Shown here: positions 50,769 through 59,700 of the stretch, one piece after another
How the letters are laid out: each line of letters begins with the position of its first letter
Position numbering within the stretch: position 1 is the first letter of the stretch
Source of the DNA: Paracoccaceae bacterium
GTDB taxonomy: Bacteria > Pseudomonadota > Alphaproteobacteria > Rhodobacterales > Rhodobacteraceae
Direction: 5' to 3'
NCBI GenBank assembly: GCA_021647745.1
Contig: JAKIUB010000014.1
Coordinates: 1 to 64,000 of the forward strand
Length of the DNA stretch: 64,000 bases
Program-made: the position numbers and the translations under genes
The notes under the pieces: model-generated
Told to the model about the DNA's origin: nothing
Database searches by the model: none
Seen by the model: the letters and a program-made list of their open reading frames with translations, nothing else

Positions 50769-51755
50769 ATGAAATGGCTATTGAAACTGGTTGTTGTTGC
50801 CGCGATTGTATGGAGCGGTTATTGGTATATCGGGGCGCAGACGCAAGAAAAGCTCTATGCCAGCCTGCTTGAAAACAGCCGCGCCGAAGGCTGGACAGCC
50901 GAGAGCGGCAACCTCGGCGTTGCCGGCTTCCCCTCCCGCTTTGACACAACCCTGACCGATCTGAATTTTGCCACGCCGGACGGAGACTGGGGCTGGCGCG
51001 GCGAAAAGATCCAGATTATCGCGCAATCTTATCAGCCCAACCATATTGTGATGTCGTGGTCTGGCACGCAGGTGGTGGATACACCGGCAGGTAGTGCGAC
51101 TATCACCAGCGAAATGCTGCGGGCCAGCATTGTGGTTGCGCCCAAGGTGGCGCTGCCGCTCTCTCGCCTCCAGCTTGAGGGACAGAGGCTGGAGCTTGAG
51201 GATACACACTGGCAGGCAAAAATCGAAACCCTCAACCTCGCCCTTTTTCAGGAGGAAGACACGCCCCGCCGCTACCGCCTCGGGGCCAACCTTACCAATA
51301 TCACCCCGCCGGACAGCACCAGCTCGTTCATTGGAGGAGGCACATATTTACCCGAGATAATCGAGCGCATCCACCTTTCCGCCCTGTTGGATTTTGATGG
51401 TGATATCAACCGCGAGGCCCTAGACAGCCGGCAGCCGCCAAAACCTGTCAGCGCAATAATTGAAACGGCTACGATCATTTGGGGCAGCTCGGAACTGAGT
51501 ATATCAGGCGAATTAAAACGGGCAGATAACGGCTATGTCGAGGGGCAACTCGCCTTCGAGGTCAAGGGCTGGCAGCCTCTTTTTGATGTGTTCAAACAGG
51601 CAAGCAGCCTTACCACCACCGAAAAAATCACACTGCGGCGGGCGCTGGATAGCGCTGCCGGTGGCGGAAATCTGGCTTTCACGCTGGTGCTTGATAACGG
51701 AGAGGCCAGAATTGGGCCGTTTATCGTCGGGCCGGCGCCGGTCTATCCTTTTTGA
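50769..51755 (+). CDS. DUF2125 family protein
   Basis: A 328-residue protein with an N-terminal signal/anchor helix (MKWLLKLVVVAAIVWSGYWYIGAQ) and a periplasmic beta-rich domain of the DUF2125 type (ENSRAEGWTAESGNLGVAGFPSRFDTTLTDLNFATPDGDWGW). GGGAG precedes the ATG at 50769. Function unknown. Confidence 0.85.
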   Translation: MKWLLKLVVVAAIVWSGYWYIGAQTQEKLYASLLENSRAEGWTAESGNLGVAGFPSRFDTTLTDLNFATPDGDWGWRGEKIQIIAQSYQPNHIVMSWSGTQVVDTPAGSATITSEMLRASIVVAPKVALPLSRLQLEGQRLELEDTHWQAKIETLNLALFQEEDTPRRYRLGANLTNITPPDSTSSFIGGGTYLPEIIERIHLSALLDFDGDINREALDSRQPPKPVSAIIETATIIWGSSELSISGELKRADNGYVEGQLAFEVKGWQPLFDVFKQASSLTTTEKITLRRALDSAAGGGNLAFTLVLDNGEARIGPFIVGPAPVYPF

Positions 51756-51783
51756 CACCGGCTAACGCATTGATCACCGTGCC

Positions 51784-52257
51784 TCAAAGCAAAAAAGGAA
51801 AGCCCCCTTCATGCTGCAAAAGCGCTATCTTGCTTTCCAACCCGCCAAGGCCGGAAAAACCACCAAGACCGGTTTTGGACAGCACCCTGTGGCAAGGGAT
51901 AAGCAGGGGGATCGGGTTTGCGCCGCAGGCCTGCCCGACAGGCTGGGCTGGGCAACCAAGCGCAGCGGCGATCTGGCCATAGGACATGGTTTCACCGTAA
52001 GGGATGGCACGCATGGCAGCAAATACACCCTGCTGAAAGGCCGATCCTTTCGGGGCCAGTGGCAGGTCAAACTTCTGTAGCGTGCCATCTTCATAAGCTT
52101 TGATCTGCGCCGCAGCTTCGGCAAGCAGGAGCGAAGTTTCGCCCAACAGCGGCGCTGTACCGAGCCGAAGCGCGATGATAGATGTCTCGTCCGCCTCCAG
52201 TACAAGCTGGCCAAAACGGGTATCAACGCCGATGATCACCGCCCCTCGATGCGCCAT
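51784..52257 (-). CDS. ogt: Methylated-DNA--protein-cysteine methyltransferase
   Basis: Suicide repair protein removing O6-alkyl groups from guanine. 157 residues with the alkyl-acceptor Cys122 in IPCHRVL, the helix-turn-helix part QQGVFAAMRAIPYGETMSYGQIAAALG and GLGGFSGLGGLESKIALLQHEG. I use the ATG at 52257 (MAHRGAVIIGVDTRFG), which makes the gene overlap the end of the upstream membrane-protein gene by 22 bases; its ribosome-binding site is weak. The upstream in-frame ATG at 52299 would enlarge the overlap to 64 bases. Confidence 0.92.
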   Translation of the reverse strand: MAHRGAVIIGVDTRFGQLVLEADETSIIALRLGTAPLLGETSLLLAEAAAQIKAYEDGTLQKFDLPLAPKGSAFQQGVFAAMRAIPYGETMSYGQIAAALGCPAQPVGQACGANPIPLLIPCHRVLSKTGLGGFSGLGGLESKIALLQHEGGFPFLL

Positions 52258-54296
52258 GCCAGCAGGCTGAAAAAGGCGGCGACCAACAAATATATCCAAC
52301 CAGCCGCCAAGGGTTTCAGGCGCACATCCTGCACCGTGTAGGCCCCGCGCGACACGATACCCATCCAGCCTCGGCCCGCAGCAACACGGCCCTCGCGCAC
52401 CACCCGCAAGCCCGGCAGTCCTGCCTCAAGCGAAAAATTACCGCCACCGGTCGCGCTAACCATCGCGGCCAGTGGCGCCGAGGTGGCGATCGGATCGACG
52501 AACTCGACCGGCGTAACCGGACCGGTAGCCACCACGGCTTGCGCATCACCCTCGCGCAGCCGGTACACCCCGCTTTCAAGCGCCGTAAAACCCACCCGCC
52601 AGCGACCCTCGGAGATAAGCTCGAAAGCCAGCGATTGCTCGGCTCCGCTTGGAGACACAACCGTCAGCTCACCGACTTCACCGCTCAGCATCTGGCGCTC
52701 GACCACCACTTCCATGCCGCGCGCCGCGCCGATCAGCACGTTTTCCTCCAATTCCGGCTCTTTCATCAGCCAATGCGCAAGGCGGCGCAGTAGCTCGCGC
52801 TGCGGCCCGCCGCCCTCATAGCCCCGGCTCCACAGCCAGGCCTGATCAGAGGTCAGCAGCGCCAACCGGCCCTCGCCAACCCGTGAAAGCTGCAACAGGG
52901 GGCGACCCTCCGGCCCAGCCATTACCGTATCACCTTCCAGCGGATCAACCTCGACAATCCGCATCCAGCGGCCCCATGTCGGATCAGCGCCATCAACCCC
53001 CTGCCCTTCCAGCCCTTGCGTTACCGGATGGCGCTTGCCGATTTCGGTCACCCTTGGCAAAAAGCCCTGCTCCAGCACGCGACCCGTAGGCGCGGCAGGC
53101 AAAATGGCACGCAGCGGCGAACGATACAGGCTTTCGGCACTGGCAAATGATGGGCCAGAGGCGATCAGCACCGCCCCCCCGTCGCTCACATAATTGGCAA
53201 CATTTTCAATATAAACCTGCGGCAGCACTCCTTGGCGGCGAAAACGGTCAAAGATAATCAGATCAAAATCGTCGATCTTTTCGGTAAACAGCTCCTGCGT
53301 TGGAAAGGCAATCAACGACATTTCCTCGTAAGGCACCCCGTCCTGCTTTTCGGGAGAGCGCAGGATGGTAAAATGCACCAGATCAACCGAGGCATCAGCC
53401 TTCAGCAGGTTGCGCCATGTGCGCTCTCCAGCATAAGGCTCACCCGATATCAGCAGCACCCGCAAGCGGTCGCGCACCCCGTTGACGCTCAAAATGGTGC
53501 GGTTGTTCAGGCCGGTCAGCTCGCCTTCCATCTCCGGCGTGCGGACCTCCAGCAGGTTGATACCGGCATGGTTGATGGTCAGGTTTAGCGGCACATCGGC
53601 ATTGAGCGGGAGATCGATCACCTGCTCCCGCCCGCCGTCAATGGTAGCGATCACCCTTGCCATCCCGTTTGCATCAGGGGCCGCGCCCTTGTCCTCGATC
53701 CGCAATACCAACTGCACCTCTTCGCCGACAATCCCGAAAGCGGGGGCGGTTTTCACAATAATCGAGCGGTCCCAGTCCGTCGCTTCACCCGTCAGTAATT
53801 GCTGCACCGGGGCAGCAGGCAGATACGGGGTGCCGGCATCCGCGACCACCCCGTCCGTGAGCAAAAACACCCCCGACAGCCGATCTGCCGAAATGCTGCC
53901 GGCGGCCTCGCGCAGAGCCTCGACCAATAGCGTGCCATCGCGGCCTGCATCTTCAACTCGCCGCAAAACCACCTCGGGCGGGTTTGGCAAGGCCGCCAGC
54001 GCAGCTTGCAGACCCGCCAGCGCAGTGGCGGTTTGCTCTGGCCGCACGGTCAGGGTTTGAGACGAGGTTTCATCTACCACAATGACCACTGCATCGGTTT
54101 CAGGTATGCGGTTTTCTTCGCGCCAAAGCGGGTTGGCCAGCGCCAGCGCCAGCGCAACCAGCGCCAGCGTGCGCAACCACCAGCCCTTTAGCCCGCGCCA
54201 CGCGGCAAAGCCCAGTAACAACGCTGCCACGGCAAAAACTGTAGCCAAAAGCCATAGCGGCAGCATCGGATCAAAAGCGATGGAGGTGGTGTTCAT
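52236..54296 (-). CDS. Large membrane protein of the MoxR cluster (VWA/glutamine-amidotransferase-like)
   Basis: A 686-residue protein with two N-terminal helices (about residues 13-32 and 38-57), a degenerate von Willebrand A-like region (DAVVIVVDETSSQTL; SGVFLLTDGVVAD), a class I glutamine amidotransferase-like region (DLIIFDRFRRQGVLPQVYIENVANYVSDGGAVLIASGPS) and a C-terminal helix (about 665-682). Its ATG overlaps the upstream DUF4159 gene by 4 bases. Members of this type accompany MoxR/DUF58/DUF4159 genes, and a role in envelope or protein assembly is inferred. Confidence 0.82.
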   Translation of the reverse strand: MNTTSIAFDPMLPLWLLATVFAVAALLLGFAAWRGLKGWWLRTLALVALALALANPLWREENRIPETDAVVIVVDETSSQTLTVRPEQTATALAGLQAALAALPNPPEVVLRRVEDAGRDGTLLVEALREAAGSISADRLSGVFLLTDGVVADAGTPYLPAAPVQQLLTGEATDWDRSIIVKTAPAFGIVGEEVQLVLRIEDKGAAPDANGMARVIATIDGGREQVIDLPLNADVPLNLTINHAGINLLEVRTPEMEGELTGLNNRTILSVNGVRDRLRVLLISGEPYAGERTWRNLLKADASVDLVHFTILRSPEKQDGVPYEEMSLIAFPTQELFTEKIDDFDLIIFDRFRRQGVLPQVYIENVANYVSDGGAVLIASGPSFASAESLYRSPLRAILPAAPTGRVLEQGFLPRVTEIGKRHPVTQGLEGQGVDGADPTWGRWMRIVEVDPLEGDTVMAGPEGRPLLQLSRVGEGRLALLTSDQAWLWSRGYEGGGPQRELLRRLAHWLMKEPELEENVLIGAARGMEVVVERQMLSGEVGELTVVSPSGAEQSLAFELISEGRWRVGFTALESGVYRLREGDAQAVVATGPVTPVEFVDPIATSAPLAAMVSATGGGNFSLEAGLPGLRVVREGRVAAGRGWMGIVSRGAYTVQDVRLKPLAAGWIYLLVAAFFSLLAWRIEGR

Positions 54297-57019
54297 TGCC
54301 CCAGCCTTTCAAGCAGCGCCGGTATATGCACCTGATCGGATTTATAATTGCCTGTCATCACATACATGATCAGGTTAACCCCGAAGCGCTTGGCCAGCTC
54401 GCGCTGCCGATCGCCCCGCGTGCCGGTCCCCACCGGATACATCGGCCTGCCGTTTTCATTCAGCGCCCAGGCACTGGCAAAATCGTTAGAGCCGATCACC
54501 ACAGGTGTGACGCCATCATTAAGGTTGCGAAAAGGAGCGCCCTCGGTCGTGGTCAGGTTGCTGGGAGCCTCGACCCACAGCTCGCCCTTGTTCCAGCGCC
54601 CCGGAAACACCTCCAGCAGATAAAACGAGCGCCCGAGCACATGATCCGGTTCTATCGGGGAAAGAGGCGGGATTTCAAGCTGCGCGGTCAGGCGCTGCAG
54701 CGCCGCCCCGTTGATAGAGCCAGCGCCAAGCTGGGCATCGCGGGTGTCAAACAGGATCATCCCGCCATTGCGCAGATAGCTGTTAACCTTGCCCGCAGCT
54801 TGCGGCGAAAGCGTGGTCTGCAGATCTGAAACCGGCCAATACAGAAAGGGAATAAGCGATATATCATCGCGCTCTATATCAACCGAAATCGGATCTACCG
54901 GCTCGATCGAGGTGCGCTCGAACAGGGTGCGAGACAGGCCGTAAAGACCGGCGCGCGATATTTCGTCGGTGCGGCTGTCGCCGGTCAGCACATAGGCAAG
55001 CACGGTGTTGTTGGCGGCCAGCAAAGCACGGGCATCAGTGGTTTCCTGTGCGTCGGCCTGCGGGGCAATACCCAGCATTAGCCCCACCAGCGCCACCTGT
55101 GCGCCGCCTCTTAGCCGCCCCGAGATGAACAGCGAGGCCATGATATCCAGCGCTAAAAGCGCAAATGCCAGCAACAAAAGCAATGGCTTTAGCGGGGTTT
55201 CGGGGCGGGTATCAAAACCCTCGACCACAACATTTGCAGGCAGGCCATATAGCGCCATTGGCAGGGTTTCCTCGCTCAAAAGGTTCACCGCCACCTCACG
55301 CTCGTTGCTTTGATAATACCCTGGCGGGGTAGTGGCATTACGCTCGCCTTTGCCCAGCACTTCACCGCTGACCGCTTGCGCGGGCGCGGCATCCACCAGA
55401 TTACCAAACCCGTCCAGCGCGCGGACCAGCAGCCAGTTTTGCCCCGCCAGCTCGTCAGCCGCAGCCGCACCGCCACGCGCACTAACCGACAGCCGCGTCA
55501 ACATATCGACAAACAACCCCGATAGCGGCAGGTTCGACCATTCGGCATTGGCGGTGACATGAAATAGCACGATCCGGCCCTGCCCATGGCGCGTGGCCGT
55601 GACCAGCGGTGTGCCATCTTCCAGTGCGGCCATCACCTTGCCCGCCAAATCAGGGCCGGGCTGAGCCAATACCTGCGCAAACACCTCTACATCATCAGGC
55701 GGCACCAGACCGGCAAAGGGGCTGTCATTACCAAAAGGACGCAGGCGTTTGGGGGTTGCCCATGTCATCGCGCCGCCCAGTTGGCGGCCACCGGCGCGCA
55801 GTTGCACCGGCAATAGCGGGTCAACCGTGGCGATATCCCGCGAGGCCGAGGCCAGCCGCGGGCCAGCAAAGCGCAGCAGGGTGCCGCCAGCTTCAACCCA
55901 GTCGAGCACACGGGTGGTTTCATCATCTGGAAGGCTGGTAACATCGGCCAGTATCAGCACATCCGGCACTGCCAAAAGCAGCTCGTCCAGCGTACCGCGA
56001 ATGACTTGTGATGACGGCTCCAGCGCTTTTTTAAGGTAAAACAGCGGATCCACCAGTTGCGGGCCTTCCTGGCTATCGCGCGGGGTATAAAGCGCCACTT
56101 TGCGCCGGATCAGCCCGCTATCGGCCAGTACCACTCCGCCCGCCGAAGCCCCCGTGCCCAGCGCGATACGGGTGATACGGTTGCGTAGCTCGAAAGGCAT
56201 GTCAAATATCGCCAGTGTATCTGTTTCACCAGCGGTGAACCGAGCATCGCTGCGCCATAATACCTGCTCTACCCCGTCAGGCGCAGGGCCAATGGCCAAA
56301 AGCGGCACACTGATGGCCCCGACGCTATCAACCCGGTGCACAGGAACAAGCAACTGCTCACCCTCGATCCGCGCCGGCAATAAGGATAGTGCAGGCGACG
56401 GGCTGGAGACCACGCTTAGCGCCCCTTGTTTTTGCAGGGCTTTGGCCAGCGGCCCGGCATCATTCATACCGTCAGACAGCCAGATGGTCTGAAACGGTTC
56501 TTGCGGGTTTTGTACCAGCCAGTCAGCAAAGGCGGCGCGATCAGGGGTATAGGGTGCAGGTGTCAGGCTTTGCACAATCGGCATCAGATCAGACGCAGCG
56601 GCAAAGCCAAGGTCGCCCTCGGCAGGCAAGGGGGCTGTGAGAAGGCGCAGGGCCACGGGGCGGGTAGAGGACGCCAGAATTGCCTCGACCTTGGAAAGCC
56701 GCGCCTGCCAATCGGGCGCACTGGCCCAGCCGCCATCAAGCAGCACCAAAAGCCGCGCATCACTAACGGTTTTGGCACGCGGATTCAGCACCGGCTCGGC
56801 AAAGGCGATAATCGCGGCAGCCAGCGCGGTAAGGCGCAACAAAAGCAACCACCACGGGGTGTGATCAGGGGTGCTTTCGGGGTCTTTCAGGCCTAAAAGC
56901 AGCTGCACACCCGGAAAGCGGCGGCGCGAGGGCGCAGGGGGCACCGCACGCAGCAACCACCATAAAAGCGGCAGCGCCAGCAAGCCAAGCAATATGGCGG
57001 GGGAAAGGAACCCGATCAT
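54293..57019 (-). CDS. DUF4159 protein with BatA-like N-terminal domain
   Basis: A 908-residue protein. N-terminal BatA-type region with helices (MIGFLSPAILLGLLALPLLWWLLR; LLLRLTALAAAIIAFAEP), a VWA-like stretch (ARLLVLLDGGWASAPDWQ), a glutamine-amidotransferase-like region (VLDWVEAGGTLLRFAGPRLA), a membrane helix near residues 615-640 and a C-terminal DUF4159 domain (about 695-908, with YVLTGDSRTDEISRAGLYGLSRTLFERTS and GGMILFDTRDAQLG). ATGA overlaps with both neighbours show one transcription unit. Confidence 0.9.
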   Translation of the reverse strand: MIGFLSPAILLGLLALPLLWWLLRAVPPAPSRRRFPGVQLLLGLKDPESTPDHTPWWLLLLRLTALAAAIIAFAEPVLNPRAKTVSDARLLVLLDGGWASAPDWQARLSKVEAILASSTRPVALRLLTAPLPAEGDLGFAAASDLMPIVQSLTPAPYTPDRAAFADWLVQNPQEPFQTIWLSDGMNDAGPLAKALQKQGALSVVSSPSPALSLLPARIEGEQLLVPVHRVDSVGAISVPLLAIGPAPDGVEQVLWRSDARFTAGETDTLAIFDMPFELRNRITRIALGTGASAGGVVLADSGLIRRKVALYTPRDSQEGPQLVDPLFYLKKALEPSSQVIRGTLDELLLAVPDVLILADVTSLPDDETTRVLDWVEAGGTLLRFAGPRLASASRDIATVDPLLPVQLRAGGRQLGGAMTWATPKRLRPFGNDSPFAGLVPPDDVEVFAQVLAQPGPDLAGKVMAALEDGTPLVTATRHGQGRIVLFHVTANAEWSNLPLSGLFVDMLTRLSVSARGGAAAADELAGQNWLLVRALDGFGNLVDAAPAQAVSGEVLGKGERNATTPPGYYQSNEREVAVNLLSEETLPMALYGLPANVVVEGFDTRPETPLKPLLLLLAFALLALDIMASLFISGRLRGGAQVALVGLMLGIAPQADAQETTDARALLAANNTVLAYVLTGDSRTDEISRAGLYGLSRTLFERTSIEPVDPISVDIERDDISLIPFLYWPVSDLQTTLSPQAAGKVNSYLRNGGMILFDTRDAQLGAGSINGAALQRLTAQLEIPPLSPIEPDHVLGRSFYLLEVFPGRWNKGELWVEAPSNLTTTEGAPFRNLNDGVTPVVIGSNDFASAWALNENGRPMYPVGTGTRGDRQRELAKRFGVNLIMYVMTGNYKSDQVHIPALLERLGQ

Positions 57020-57954
57020 CTACCTGCCCCTAAAGAATTGAAAAGCCAAAGCAATGCGGCTTTGGGCGCGGTATCGGTGCTGTGGCGTAAATAGTGCCAG
57101 CCGGCACGGTGCGCCCATGTTTTCAGCCGCTCGGAGCGGGTATCGAGGCGGGCGAGATATTCATCGCGCAGAGCCTTGGCGCGTCTGGTTTCAAAATCAA
57201 CCAGCCCGCCCATGCTTTCAAAAATGATCCGCCCGTCATAGGGGAAGCTCAGCTCCGAGGGGTCAAGGATATGGATGATCGCGCCGTCATTTCCGGCCTC
57301 TGCATGGGCGCTCAAGGCGGGGAAGATCGTGCTTTCATCCCCCATAAAATCCGAGAAAAACAACCGGTGGCCGCCCCGCACACCGTGGGGGTGAGGCAGC
57401 GGGCCATAGTCGGAATCACTACCAAGACCGGCCAGCGCCAACGCCATCTGGTGTAGCTTGCTTTGGCCGAAACCCGGGCGAGCGGCGGGCGAGGCCAGCA
57501 GGCTGACCCGCTCACCGGCGCGACTGAGCAGGCTGGCGCAGGCCAGCGCCAGCAGCTTGGCGCGCTGCGATTTAGGCTCTAGTTTGCCGCTGAAATAATC
57601 CATGGCTTTTGAAGGGTCGACCCAGAAACCAACCGTCTGGCTGGCCTCCCACTCGCGCTCGCGGATGAAAAGCGCATCGCCCTGTGCCGAGCGCCGCCAG
57701 TCTATGCTGGCGAGGCTATCGCCGGGCATCGCGTGGCGATATTGCCAGAAACTTTCACCGTTACCGGCGCGGCGGCGGCCATGCGCCCCCATAGCAACAT
57801 TGGCAGCCAGCCGCTCGGCATCGGCCAAAAGCGGCGGCAAGGCACCAGCCAGCGCTTGCGCGCGGGCGCGCAGGTCTTTTGGGGCACTCGCGCGGGCGCG
57901 CAGGTCTTTTGGGGCACTCGCGCGAGCGCGCAGAGATTGCGGGGCTTGGCTCAC
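57016..57954 (-). CDS. DUF58 family protein with an internally duplicated N-terminus
   Basis: A 312-residue protein usually partnered with MoxR. The DUF58 core contains GESFWQYRHAMPGDSLASIDWRRSAQGDALFIREREWEA, a family signature. The N-terminal segment carries two identical copies of a ten-residue unit (SAPKDLRARA) plus a more diverged one, encoded by a 30-base tandem repeat (57871-57930). ATGA overlaps link it to moxR and to DUF4159. Confidence 0.9.
   Translation of the reverse strand: MSQAPQSLRARASAPKDLRARASAPKDLRARAQALAGALPPLLADAERLAANVAMGAHGRRRAGNGESFWQYRHAMPGDSLASIDWRRSAQGDALFIREREWEASQTVGFWVDPSKAMDYFSGKLEPKSQRAKLLALACASLLSRAGERVSLLASPAARPGFGQSKLHQMALALAGLGSDSDYGPLPHPHGVRGGHRLFFSDFMGDESTIFPALSAHAEAGNDGAIIHILDPSELSFPYDGRIIFESMGGLVDFETRRAKALRDEYLARLDTRSERLKTWAHRAGWHYLRHSTDTAPKAALLWLFNSLGAGR
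57871..57930 (-). repeat. Two-copy 30-base in-frame tandem repeat
   Basis: 57871-57900 and 57901-57930 are the same 30-base unit, differing in one base (G/A). It encodes ten residues and lies at codons about 9-28 of the DUF58 gene. A diverged partial third copy lies toward the start codon. Its length is a multiple of three, so copy-number changes would keep the reading frame. Confidence 0.9.
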
Positions 57955-58955
57955 GCGGCAGCGCTTTTGCGGGCCGCAGTAATGCTAAGATCATCAATCA
58001 CATCCAGCAACGAGATATTTTCGGCCCGCGCAGCAAAGCCCAGCGCCATACGGTGGATCAGCACCGGCCGTGCCAGTGCCGATACATCATCAATCGAGGG
58101 TGCCAACCGACCTTGCAACAAAGCCCGCGCCCGCACTGCCAGCATCAGTGCCTGCGCCGCGCGCGGCCCCGGTCCCCAGACCACGGCTTTATTAACCAGA
58201 TCAGAGGCCCCCGCACTGCCCGGCCGCGCGGCACGCACAAGGTCAAGGATCATATCCACCACCTGTTCGCCCACCGGCATCCGCCGGATCAGCTGCTGGG
58301 CTGCGATCAGGCTTTCGGCATCAAACACCGGTTCAAGCGTTGATTCAGCGGTGCCGGTGGTGGCCAGAATAATGGCACGTTCGTCGTCATAGGTAGGGTA
58401 GTCGATATCTACCTGCATCAAAAACCGGTCAAGCTGGGCCTCTGGCAGCGGGTATGTGCCCTCTTGCTCAACCGGGTTTTGGGTAGCAAGAACATGAAAA
58501 GGCGCAGGAAGGTCAAAGCGTTGGCCTGCAACAGTAACGTGATGCTCTTGCATGGCCTGCAACAGGGCAGACTGGGTGCGCGGGCTGGCACGGTTGATCT
58601 CGTCGCCCATCATCAGCTGGCAAAAAACCGGCCCCTTGATGAAGCGAAAGGCGCGGGTGCCATCCTCGGCGGTCTCTAATACCTCGGAGCCAAGGATATC
58701 GGCCGGCATCAAATCAGGGGTAAATTGCACGCGGTTTGAATTGAGGCCGAGCACAGTGCCCAAGGCTTCAACCAGCAAGGTTTTGGCCAGACCCGGCACC
58801 CCGACCAGCAGCCCGTGGCCACCGCAAAGCACAGTCATCAAGGTTTGGTCTACCACCTCGGTCTGGCCGATCACGCGGCGGGCGATCATGGCTTTGGCCT
58901 GCTTTAGCTTTGCGCTCAGCGCTCTGATCTGCTCAAGGTTGGCGGTATCTGGCAT
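57951..58955 (-). CDS. MoxR family AAA+ ATPase
   Basis: A 334-residue chaperone-like ATPase. Walker A in LLVGVPGLAKTLLVEALG, Walker B in MGDEINRASPRTQSALLQAMQEHHVTV, sensor/ATP-binding region in VLATQNPVEQEGTYPLPEAQLDRFL. The ATG at 58955 (MPDTANLEQIRAL) has GGGAG upstream; the longer frame to 58970 is not needed. First gene of the MoxR-DUF58-DUF4159 cluster. Confidence 0.94.
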   Translation of the reverse strand: MPDTANLEQIRALSAKLKQAKAMIARRVIGQTEVVDQTLMTVLCGGHGLLVGVPGLAKTLLVEALGTVLGLNSNRVQFTPDLMPADILGSEVLETAEDGTRAFRFIKGPVFCQLMMGDEINRASPRTQSALLQAMQEHHVTVAGQRFDLPAPFHVLATQNPVEQEGTYPLPEAQLDRFLMQVDIDYPTYDDERAIILATTGTAESTLEPVFDAESLIAAQQLIRRMPVGEQVVDMILDLVRAARPGSAGASDLVNKAVVWGPGPRAAQALMLAVRARALLQGRLAPSIDDVSALARPVLIHRMALGFAARAENISLLDVIDDLSITAARKSAAA

Positions 58956-59056
58956 ATTGAATTCTCCCAATTTTTTGCCAGTTTAACGCCCGTGCTGGAT
59001 TCGTCTAGCAAAGCTGCTATCCTGTGAGCACTATTCCACCGAAATAGGGCACAAAA

Positions 59057-59650
59057 ATGATAAAAACCGATCAGAATTCCGTGAAGCCAACAGCAGACAG
59101 CCTTGCGAGTGCCGCTCAAGGCTTTGCGGCGCGCGGCCCGGCACCGGTGCATTTGTGGAATCCTGAATATTGTGGCGATCTGGACATGCGCATTGCGCAC
59201 GATGGCACATGGTTTTATCTCGGCACCCCGATCGGGCGGCTACCGCTGGTAAAACTGTTTTCTTCCATTCTCAAGCGCGAGGGGGATGGCTATTTTTTGG
59301 TCACGCCGGTAGAGAAGGTTGGCATAAAAGTTGATGATGTACCCTTTATCGCGGTTGATTTCGAGGTCGAGGCGGGGCCGGTTATTAGCTTCACCACCAA
59401 TGTCGGTGATGTCTTTAAGCTGGACGCGACCCACCCGATGCGGATCGAAACCAACCCTGATACCGGCGAGCCGACACCCTATGTCCGGGTGCGTAGCAAT
59501 CTTGATGCCCGCATAGACCGAAAAAGCTTTTACCGGCTGGTCGAGCTGGCCCAAACCGCCGAACATAAAGACGCAACATGGATTGGAGTGCGCTCAAAGG
59601 GTATGTTTTTTCCGTTTATTCACCAGGATTCCCTGGGAAACCCCGTCTGA
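59057..59650 (+). CDS. DUF1285 family protein
   Basis: A 197-residue soluble protein of the DUF1285 family: PVHLWNPEYCGDLDMRIAHDGTWFYLGTPIGRLPLVKLFSSILKREGDGYFLVTPVEKVGI is the conserved block. Role unknown. Divergent from moxR (101 bases) and followed by the LytTR regulator gene. Confidence 0.88.
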   Translation: MIKTDQNSVKPTADSLASAAQGFAARGPAPVHLWNPEYCGDLDMRIAHDGTWFYLGTPIGRLPLVKLFSSILKREGDGYFLVTPVEKVGIKVDDVPFIAVDFEVEAGPVISFTTNVGDVFKLDATHPMRIETNPDTGEPTPYVRVRSNLDARIDRKSFYRLVELAQTAEHKDATWIGVRSKGMFFPFIHQDSLGNPV

Positions 59651-59700
59651 CAAAAAGTTTTTATATTTTTAATGGATTTATTTTATATTTACTGGCAGAT

